Below, one piece after another: positions 7,850-12,699 of a DNA stretch of 12,699 nt; position 1 is the first letter of the stretch, and each line of letters opens with the position of its first letter. The translations under genes were made by a program, and so were the position numbers. The DNA is from an uncultured Porphyromonadaceae bacterium (GTDB lineage Bacteria; Bacteroidota; Bacteroidia; Bacteroidales; Muribaculaceae), in assembly GCA_905202215.1 (NCBI GenBank), contig CAJKRG010000064.1:1-12699 (forward strand), read 5' to 3'. Below the pieces are notes generated by a model. The model worked only from the letters and a program-made list of their open reading frames with translations, was not told the DNA's origin and did not search any database.

Positions 7850-7963
7850 AACTCAGTGTAATGCTGTTAAATTTCTTTATATAGTAAGGTTATACTCTCA
7901 TTGTAATATATAGCGTATCTCAGTATTCCGATTGTCGGCTGTAACTTTAGAATAGTCGTATCG

Positions 7964-8002
7964 GAAACGGCAGCCTCCGCGGTTGGGCGGGGCTGCCGTT
8001 TC
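7964..8002. terminator. Bidirectional hairpin terminator between convergent genes
   Basis: GAAACGGCAGCC (7964-7975) and GGCTGCCGTTTC (7991-8002) form a perfect 12-bp stem with a 15-nt loop. It lies between the convergent ends of the AT-rich operon (7849) and the DUF3861-like gene (8023), so it could stop transcription from both sides. The flanking T runs are short (C-T-A-T-G-T-T-T-C after the stem on the plus strand). The 114 nt between 7849 and this hairpin are AT-rich and I see no gene there. Confidence 0.75.
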
Positions 8003-8022
8003 TATGTTTCGTAGTCAGATGA

Positions 8023-8325
8023 TCAGCCTTTGTAGTGTTCCTTGACTGCTTTCTTGAATTCTTCGAATACGGGATAGAAGTCGGAGAAGATAGGGCTGTC
8101 GTCGGCACATTTCTTGAGCACGTGGTGAAGCAGACGGATGCCGATCACGAGTTCTTTGGCATGTTTGTCGGTGATATCGCCTTTGGCAGCGGTAATTTCA
8201 GCCAGTTTGCCGAGGTCGTGATGGCCGCCGAAGTTGAAATTCATCACCTCTTCGATTTTGCCGTCGACCACTTCGGTGATATTGAAGTGGTAAGAGCGTT
8301 TTTCTTTGTTGCAGTTACAATCCAT
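8023..8325 (-). CDS. Small DUF3861-like protein
   Basis: A 100-residue soluble protein with no signal peptide. The chosen start gives M-D-C-N-C-N-K-E-K-R-S-Y-H-F; an upstream in-frame ATG (8376) would add 17 unconvincing residues. The pattern Y-H-F-N-I-T-E, then F-N-F-G-G-H-H-D-L, then A-K-E-L-V-I-G-I-R-L-L-H-H-V, then P-I-F-S-D-F-Y-P-V-F-E-E-F-K-K-A-V-K resembles the DUF3861 family as I remember it (nHDD, then AxxLavGLKLF, then LFxxlxPxFxeFmkxLK); the match is from memory and approximate. Function is unknown. The Cys-x-Cys at residues 3-5 and the His pairs could bind a metal or be redox-active, which is only inference. It is divergent from the flavodiiron gene, 129 nt apart start to start, so the two may share control. 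Confidence 0.65.
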   Translation of the reverse strand: MDCNCNKEKRSYHFNITEVVDGKIEEVMNFNFGGHHDLGKLAEITAAKGDITDKHAKELVIGIRLLHHVLKKCADDSPIFSDFYPVFEEFKKAVKEHYKG

Positions 8326-8398
8326 AGTAGTTTTCGTTTTTTTGTTTTGCAAATTGAATAACGCGGCAATGGTCATAAGGTTGGGGCGCTTAACATAT

Positions 8399-8430
8399 CT
8401 TTAGAAATTGGCCGTTTTTTTGTAAATTTG
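8399..8430 (+). promoter_or_regulatory. Promoter of the flavodiiron protein gene
   Basis: TAAATTTG at 8423-8430 is an exact TAnnTTTG -7 element. CTTT at 8399-8402, 20 nt upstream, is a near-consensus -33 element. The predicted start near 8436 gives a leader of about 19 nt before ATG 8455. Confidence 0.6.
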
Positions 8431-8454
8431 CGGGCATAAAGAAACAGTCAGCAT

Positions 8455-9627
8455 ATGCAGTCCATTACTCAAGATATAAGGTTTGTAGGAGCCGAAGACG
8501 ACAATCTCGATCTGTTCGAAGGCCAGTATCCGATTCCCGGTGGAATTTCGTATAATTCATATTTTGTGGCGGACGACCGTGTGGCGGTTGTCGATGCCGT
8601 CGATGTGCGCCGTTGCGGCGACTGGCTTGCATCTGTAGCCTCGGCTGCGTGCGCCGCAGGGCGCGACCCGGGCTATCTGATCGTGCAGCATGTCGAGCCC
8701 GACCATTCGGGCAGTGTGCGCGCTTTTGTCGACCGCTATCCCGAGGCGACAGTCGTATGCACGGCCAAGGCCACGGCGATGCTCGCCAATTTTTTTGAGG
8801 ATGTCGATTTCACATCACGCTGCCATATCGTGGCCGATGGCGACAGCCTATGCCTCGGTTCGCATACGCTCCGCTTCGTGACCGCCCCGATGGTGCACTG
8901 GCCGGAGGTGATGATGACTCTCGATGAGACCGACGGCGTACTTTTCTCGGCTGATGCCTTCGGATCTTTCGCCATGTCGGGCTCGGCCGACGCGTGGGAT
9001 GCCGAGGCGCGCCGCTATTACACCAATATCGTGGGCCGTTTCGGGCCGAGCGTGCAGGCTGTGATGAAGAAGCTTGCCGGACGTTGCTTCGGCATCGTGG
9101 CGCCTCTCCACGGGCCTGTCCTTACCGGCAATCTGGCGCACTACTGGCAGCTATACGACAAATGGAGCCGCTATGAACCCGAAACGCGTGGTGTCCTCGT
9201 GGCCTATGCGTCGATATACGGCGGCACGGCCGAGGCCGCGCGCCGCATGGCTGCCGCTCTTGACGCACGGGGCGCCGGCGAGGTAGTGCTTCTGGATCTC
9301 TGCCGCCACGATGTGTCGTATGCCGTTGCCGAGGCTTTCCGTCTGAGCCACATGGTGCTGTGTTCCGTCACCTACGACGGAGGGCTCTTTCCGGCCATGC
9401 ACAGCTTCCTCCATCATATCGAAAGCAAACATCTCTGCGGGCGCCGTGTGGGTCTGGTCGAAAACGGCTCGTGGGCTCCTCAGGCAGCCCGTCTCATGGC
9501 CGATGCGCTGTCGCGCATGAAGGATATGACCGTAGTCGCTCCTGTCCTCTCTATCCATAGCCGTCTTCATTGCGCCGATCTCCCCGTTCTAGGTGCTTTG
9601 GCCGACGAGCTTATGGCCGAAGACTGA
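8455..9627 (+). CDS. Flavodiiron protein (FprA family A-type flavoprotein)
   Basis: A 390-residue cytoplasmic enzyme that reduces O2 to water and/or NO to N2O, protecting anaerobes. The N-terminal metallo-beta-lactamase-like domain (about 1-245) carries all six diiron ligands of the family: His79, Glu81 and Asp83 in Q-H-V-E-P-D-H-S-G, His148 in M-V-H-W-P-E, Asp167 in S-A-D-A-F-G, and His219 in A-P-L-H-G-P. The C-terminal flavodoxin-like domain (about 246-390) has the FMN phosphate loop A-S-I-Y-G-G-T-A-E-A and the loop V-T-Y-D-G-G-L-F-P-A-M. Length is normal for the two-domain class; there is no fused rubredoxin, so an outside electron donor such as a rubredoxin is needed. Whether it prefers O2 or NO cannot be read from the sequence. 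It stands alone as a transcript, with its own promoter and a terminator after it. Confidence 0.95.
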   Translation: MQSITQDIRFVGAEDDNLDLFEGQYPIPGGISYNSYFVADDRVAVVDAVDVRRCGDWLASVASAACAAGRDPGYLIVQHVEPDHSGSVRAFVDRYPEATVVCTAKATAMLANFFEDVDFTSRCHIVADGDSLCLGSHTLRFVTAPMVHWPEVMMTLDETDGVLFSADAFGSFAMSGSADAWDAEARRYYTNIVGRFGPSVQAVMKKLAGRCFGIVAPLHGPVLTGNLAHYWQLYDKWSRYEPETRGVLVAYASIYGGTAEAARRMAAALDARGAGEVVLLDLCRHDVSYAVAEAFRLSHMVLCSVTYDGGLFPAMHSFLHHIESKHLCGRRVGLVENGSWAPQAARLMADALSRMKDMTVVAPVLSIHSRLHCADLPVLGALADELMAED

Positions 9628-9644
9628 TACGGTAGAATATAATG

Positions 9645-9686
9645 AACCCGGGTAATTCACATCTGTCGGTGTGCGTTACCCGGGTT
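9645..9686. terminator. Bidirectional hairpin terminator between flavodiiron and GH97 genes
   Basis: AACCCGGGTAA (9645-9655) and TTACCCGGGTT (9676-9686) form a perfect 11-bp stem, with an inner CACA/TGTG pairing in the loop. It sits in the 80-nt gap between two genes that converge (ending at 9627 and 9708), so it can serve both. The T tract after it on the plus strand is only three bases. Confidence 0.75.
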
Positions 9687-9707
9687 TCGTATGTTGTTGC
9701 CTTCCGC

Positions 9708-11681
9708 TTATCGCTTGGGCATGAATGTCACGGCCTGACCTCCGGCGGCTGCCATCTCTACGGTGAGAGTGTCGGCGGCAGTGACATCGCGCGAGCTTAT
9801 CACCACCTTGGTGGCATCGGCCGGATCGTCGGCATAGACAGTGGCGGTGTATGTGCCGTCGCCGAGGAATGTCAGGGGCACGGTGAGTGTACGGGCATTG
9901 CTGTCGGTGCCGGCGCCGAGGTAGTAGTTGTCGCCGGCGCGGCGTACCACGGCTATGTATTTGCCGATTTCGCCCTGAAGGGCCTGCGACCAGTCGCAGT
10001 CGGCGTTGAAGTCGCGGAAGAACTGGAACGCGGGCTGTCCCTCATAGTTCTCTATGAGGTCTGCGGCCATCTGCAGAGGCGAGTAGATGATGACCCAGTT
10101 GGCAATCTGGCGGGCTACGGTGGTGTTGATTTTGCAGTAATCGTTGCGGCCATTCCACTCAATGCGGCCGGGGTCGGCCTTGGCGCGCTCATAGTTGATG
10201 TCGAAGATTCCGGGAGTATAGTCCATCGGACCGGAAAGCAGCCGCACGAAGGGCAGTGTACACAGATACTCGGGCGTGTTGCCTGCCGACCAGGCGTTCC
10301 ACTCCATGCCTCGGGCTCCTTCGCGGGTCATCATGTTTGGCCATGTGCGGCGTATGCCTGTTTCCTTGATGGGCTCGTGGGCGTCGACCATAAGCTGGTA
10401 TTTTGCGGCGGTCTCCACCACAAGCTGGTAGTGCTTCACGCCGTATTGGGAGTGGTGGTACTGTCCGCCGACATAGCCGCCGGCATATCCGGTCTTGAGG
10501 GTGTGTATGCCCAGCGATTTGTAGTAGGCGAAAGTGCTGTCCATGGCGGCCTCGTATTCGGGAATGTTGCCGCCTGTCTCGTTGTGTGCCCACAGTTCTA
10601 TGCCCTTTGAGGCGGCATAGGCAGCGATGGAGTCGATGTCGAAGTCGGCATAGGCCTTGGCATAGTTGAAGTGCTGTTTGCCGCCCCAGGTGTCCCATCC
10701 TTCGTTCCAGCCCTCGAAGAGCACGCCCTGAAGGTTGTTTTCGGCGGCGAAGTCGATATATCTGATGGCGTTTTCAGTTGTGGCGCCGTGGCGCGGGCCC
10801 ATGGTCCATGTCATGGTGCCAAGATGCATGCCCCACCATATGCCCACATACTTCTGAGGCTTGATCCACGATGTATCGGCGATTTTCGACGGTTCGTTGA
10901 GGTTGAGGATAAGGCCTGAGTTGATGAGGTCGCATGCCGATTTGCCCAGCTGTATGCTGCGCCAGGGTGTGGCGAAGGCCGAGGGCAGATAAGCCTTCAC
11001 ACAGTCAGGCAACGGGGCGAGATTTGCCTTGAGGGTGCGGCCCGCGGTACGCACGAGGGTCATTTCGGGATAATCGTAGAGAGCGGCTTCGTGGATGGAA
11101 CCGAATATACCGGCTGAATCCACCTCGAAGGTAAAGGGCGTGTTGGCGTCGGTCACATCGTCGACGGCCACGTTGCGGTATTCCAGCTCGTAGGTGTCGA
11201 AATTGGCGGGTATGGCCCAGCTCATGGCGGAGCGTGCGAATGCGAATTCGGTGAGTTCGTCGCGGACAATCACGGAGTCGCCCGAGACAAGGTTCCATTC
11301 GTAGCGGAATGCCACGCCGTCGTCGAAGGCGCGTACACGCACCGTGTATTCGAGAGCCGCGTCGGTCAGTGTCACGGCTACTTCGTTGTAGTGGTTGCGT
11401 ATTTCCTTGTTCTCGCCCCATGGCTGTGTCCATGTCTGGTCGAACGACGAATGTTTCACGGTCATTTTGGAGTCGGCGGCGGGTGTGAGGCCGTCGGCGT
11501 CGAATCCCAGGCGCGATGGCGCAATCAGGGTATCGCCGCCCACGGTCACGGCATAGCTCAGCGACGAGCCGTCGCGGCTCACGTCGACTTTGATAGTGCC
11601 GTCGGGCGAACTTACCGTCGGCGCTTCGGAGCATGCCGACAGCAGCGCGGCTGTGGCAAGCAGACTTAAAACCTTTTTCAT
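9708..11681 (-). CDS. GH97 glycoside hydrolase lipoprotein (SusB-like, probable alpha-glucosidase)
   Basis: A 657-residue lipoprotein with signal M-K-K-V-L-S-L-L and lipobox L-S-A-C (Cys17), so membrane-anchored in the periplasm or on the outer membrane. Layout follows GH97: N-terminal beta-sandwich (about 20-270), catalytic TIM barrel (about 275-550) and a small C-terminal beta domain. Family landmarks are Y-V-G-I-W-W-G-M, L-F-E-G-W-N-E-G-W, H-N-E-T-G-G-N-I, T-G-Y-A-G-G-Y-V, D-A-H-E-P-I-K-E-T-G-I-R-R-T-W-P-N, R-E-G-A-R-G-M-E-W, and G-P-M-D-Y-T-P-G-I-F-D. The K-T-G at 396-398 stands where, as I recall it, retaining members have K-V-D with the nucleophile; the conserved H-E (435-436) is present. 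Together these favour the inverting SusB-type group, which cleaves alpha-glucosides from the non-reducing end. No SusC/SusD or regulator is next to it, so it is not in a visible polysaccharide locus. ATG 11681 is preferred over ATG 11702 because it starts the signal peptide. Confidence 0.93.
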   Translation of the reverse strand: MKKVLSLLATAALLSACSEAPTVSSPDGTIKVDVSRDGSSLSYAVTVGGDTLIAPSRLGFDADGLTPAADSKMTVKHSSFDQTWTQPWGENKEIRNHYNEVAVTLTDAALEYTVRVRAFDDGVAFRYEWNLVSGDSVIVRDELTEFAFARSAMSWAIPANFDTYELEYRNVAVDDVTDANTPFTFEVDSAGIFGSIHEAALYDYPEMTLVRTAGRTLKANLAPLPDCVKAYLPSAFATPWRSIQLGKSACDLINSGLILNLNEPSKIADTSWIKPQKYVGIWWGMHLGTMTWTMGPRHGATTENAIRYIDFAAENNLQGVLFEGWNEGWDTWGGKQHFNYAKAYADFDIDSIAAYAASKGIELWAHNETGGNIPEYEAAMDSTFAYYKSLGIHTLKTGYAGGYVGGQYHHSQYGVKHYQLVVETAAKYQLMVDAHEPIKETGIRRTWPNMMTREGARGMEWNAWSAGNTPEYLCTLPFVRLLSGPMDYTPGIFDINYERAKADPGRIEWNGRNDYCKINTTVARQIANWVIIYSPLQMAADLIENYEGQPAFQFFRDFNADCDWSQALQGEIGKYIAVVRRAGDNYYLGAGTDSNARTLTVPLTFLGDGTYTATVYADDPADATKVVISSRDVTAADTLTVEMAAAGGQAVTFMPKR

Positions 11682-11748
11682 ATTGCAGAGATTAAAAAAC
11701 ACTGCGAAATTACATCCGGAGCTTAATTGGGGGTGTCTCCGTCTCTGC

Positions 11749-11756
11749 CAAAAATA
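11749..11756 (-). promoter_or_regulatory. Possible -7 element for the GH97 gene
   Basis: On the minus strand TATTTTTG (11756-11749) matches TAnnTTTG exactly and lies directly after the terminator of the upstream gene, about 68 nt before the GH97 start. No good -33 TTTG is seen at about 20 nt spacing. TAATTTCG nearer the gene (one mismatch) is an alternative. Confidence 0.35.
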
Positions 11757-11759
11757 TAC

Positions 11760-11794
11760 AAAAAAGAAATGGGGCCTTGGGCAGGCTCCATTTC
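11760..11794 (-). terminator. Intrinsic terminator of the MBL-fold hydrolase gene
   Basis: On the minus strand, GAAATGG and GCCT pair with AGGC and CCATTTC around a 5-nt loop, with one mismatch, and the stem is followed at once by six T (plus-strand A at 11760-11765). It lies 22 nt after the stop of the hydrolase gene and separates it from the GH97 gene on the same strand. Confidence 0.8.
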
Positions 11795-11816
11795 GCTACG
11801 GATAATACCGGATATT

Positions 11817-12551
11817 TCATATTTCCACACTTTCGCCGGGCTTGTGGAGACAATGCATGGCCGTGCGGGCGCGTACGGCGTCGGGGAGGCGGTAGGCGGC
11901 GAAATCGCATGCCTGCTCGTAGCTGCCTTTGAAGTGCATGGGAAAAAAGTTGGCTACCTTGACTGCGGCGAGGAACTGTTCGGCCCCGGCGGCACAGTTG
12001 GCGCCCAGACGTGTGTTGACGGGGAAGAAGGCCACGTCGACGGCCGGACAGATCGATGCAATGCGGTCGGTGATGACCGTAAACGCCTCTTTCGCTTTCT
12101 GGATCTCGCGTTCGGTGCTTTCCTGATCCCAGTGCCAGTCGTTGAGATCGCCGGCATGGAATATGCGGTAGCCGTCGGGGCTTGTCACCAGATAGCTCAC
12201 CCCGGCGTCGGTGCTTCCGAAAGCATGTACCGTCAGGTCGCCCGGCAGATCCTCGACCGTATCGCCTTCACTCATCCAGGCAATCGGCATGGTGTCGTGG
12301 ATTTCGCGGGTCGGAATATCGTTTGAGAGAACATAGACGCGTCTGTGGCTCTGGCCGAGGTTGAATATATCGGTGTTGAAATGATCGCGGTGATTGTGCG
12401 TCACCAGAAATACCACGGGTTTGTCGGGTTTGTGCTCGAGGGCTTTTTTCACGTCGTGGGCCGGATCTGCCATATAGTCGAATACGAGAAATACATCGGG
12501 AAGTTCAACCAGAAAGCCCGAATTCTCAAGATAAGTGATTTTCGTTGTCAT
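11817..12551 (-). CDS. MBL-fold metallo-hydrolase
   Basis: A 244-residue protein with no signal peptide, probably cytoplasmic. It has the metallo-beta-lactamase signature T-H-N-H-R-D-H (His52, His54, Asp56, His57), then G-S-T-D-A-G-V-S-Y-L (112-121), F-H-A-G-D-L-N-D-W-H-W (131-141, Asp135 as likely bridging ligand) and P-M-H-F (His206). These imply a two-metal hydrolase, as in UlaG-like and related stand-alone proteins; the substrate cannot be told. The W-H-W after the A-G-D motif is typical, from memory, of a group of short MBL proteins in gut anaerobes. It has its own terminator downstream. A further open frame ends 11 nt upstream on the same strand, so it may be the last gene of an operon. 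An inverted repeat overlaps its start codon. Confidence 0.9.
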   Translation of the reverse strand: MTTKITYLENSGFLVELPDVFLVFDYMADPAHDVKKALEHKPDKPVVFLVTHNHRDHFNTDIFNLGQSHRRVYVLSNDIPTREIHDTMPIAWMSEGDTVEDLPGDLTVHAFGSTDAGVSYLVTSPDGYRIFHAGDLNDWHWDQESTEREIQKAKEAFTVITDRIASICPAVDVAFFPVNTRLGANCAAGAEQFLAAVKVANFFPMHFKGSYEQACDFAAYRLPDAVRARTAMHCLHKPGESVEI

Positions 12552-12577
12552 ATCAGTATAAATTATTTCACTGATAT
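12550..12577. repeat. Inverted repeat across the start of the MBL hydrolase gene
   Basis: ATATCAGT (12550-12557) and ACTGATAT (12570-12577) are perfect 8-bp inverted copies separated by 12 AT-rich nt. The inner arm overlaps the ATG (12551-12549). In the mRNA it could fold into a hairpin that partly hides the start codon, or in DNA it could be an operator for a dimeric regulator. Neither is proven. Confidence 0.55.
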
Positions 12578-12699
12578 AACACCGCTCCTATCCCCAAAGT
12601 TGTAGAAACCGCTCAGCTGCCCGTCCGCCGCGTAGCGGCAGATAAGCTGCGGAGCAGCGTTGACAATAATAGGCCCGCGCAAGCGCGCCTTTGGTGCGC
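12563..12699 (-). CDS. Possible 3' end of a further minus-strand gene (partial)
   Basis: A frame open from the window edge for 44 codons ends in TAA at 12565-12563, 11 nt before the MBL hydrolase start. The end reads G-Q-L-S-G-F-Y-N-F-G-D-R-S-G-V-I-S-V-K. I do not recognise it. A gap of 11 nt would suit an operon with the hydrolase. An open stretch of this length in GC-rich DNA is not rare, and the DNA holds several short GC-rich hairpins (for example GCCGC-gta-GCGGC near 12631-12643), so it could instead be non-coding. Confidence 0.35.
   Translation of the reverse strand, partial: APKARLRGPIIVNAAPQLICRYAADGQLSGFYNFGDRSGVISVK

Noticed and set aside
9642..10610. Open frame of 322 codons antisense to the GH97 gene
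   Set aside because: It overlaps the terminator hairpin, has a composition typical of a shadow frame (Val/Gly/His-rich), and lies opposite conserved GH97 motifs.
12590..12699. tRNA or other structured RNA gene at the window end
   Set aside because: The short hairpins do not form a cloverleaf and there is no CCA-type end or T-loop sequence.

Overview
The window reads as chromosomal DNA of a Bacteroidota member, most likely a gut Bacteroidales (a Muribaculaceae-like genome would fit, but this is inference). The signs are matches to the Bacteroidota promoter element TAnnTTTG, C-terminal domains typical of type IX secretion (T9SS) cargo, a lipoprotein with an acidic surface-export signal after its cysteine (C-S-D-D-D-D), a GH97 glycosidase, a PurN with the G-G-K-G-M-Y variant of its active-site loop, and little use of Shine-Dalgarno sites.

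Layout: 1-108 is the 5' end of a secreted protein gene on the minus strand. At 336-1460 (+) a PurN purine-biosynthesis enzyme is fused in frame to a GNAT acetyltransferase; it overlaps tail to tail with an MscS-family channel (1448-2953, -). Upstream of the channel, on the same strand, is a small PepSY-like surface lipoprotein (3015-3536). Then comes a conspicuously AT-rich block (3744-7849, +) with two large genes 2 nt apart. Both encode secreted proteins with a zincin-like fold whose HExxH zinc site has been replaced (R-S-x-x-L in the first, R-D-x-x-R in the second) and a T9SS-like C-terminal domain. This pair is the most unusual content of the window. A strong hairpin follows.

The next part is GC-rich: a DUF3861-like small protein (8023-8325, -) divergent from a flavodiiron protein (8455-9627, +), a hairpin terminator, a GH97 lipoprotein glycosidase of SusB type (9708-11681, -), an intrinsic terminator, an MBL-fold metallo-hydrolase (11817-12551, -), and an open frame reaching the window end (12563-12699, -) that may be the 3' end of a further gene.

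Most genes are independent housekeeping or stress functions (purine synthesis, osmotic protection, O2/NO detoxification, glycan breakdown). The AT-rich pair stands apart in composition and in kind, and looks like an accessory insertion encoding two co-exported, probably non-catalytic, surface or secreted proteins. No tRNA, rRNA, CRISPR array, transposase or integrase was seen.
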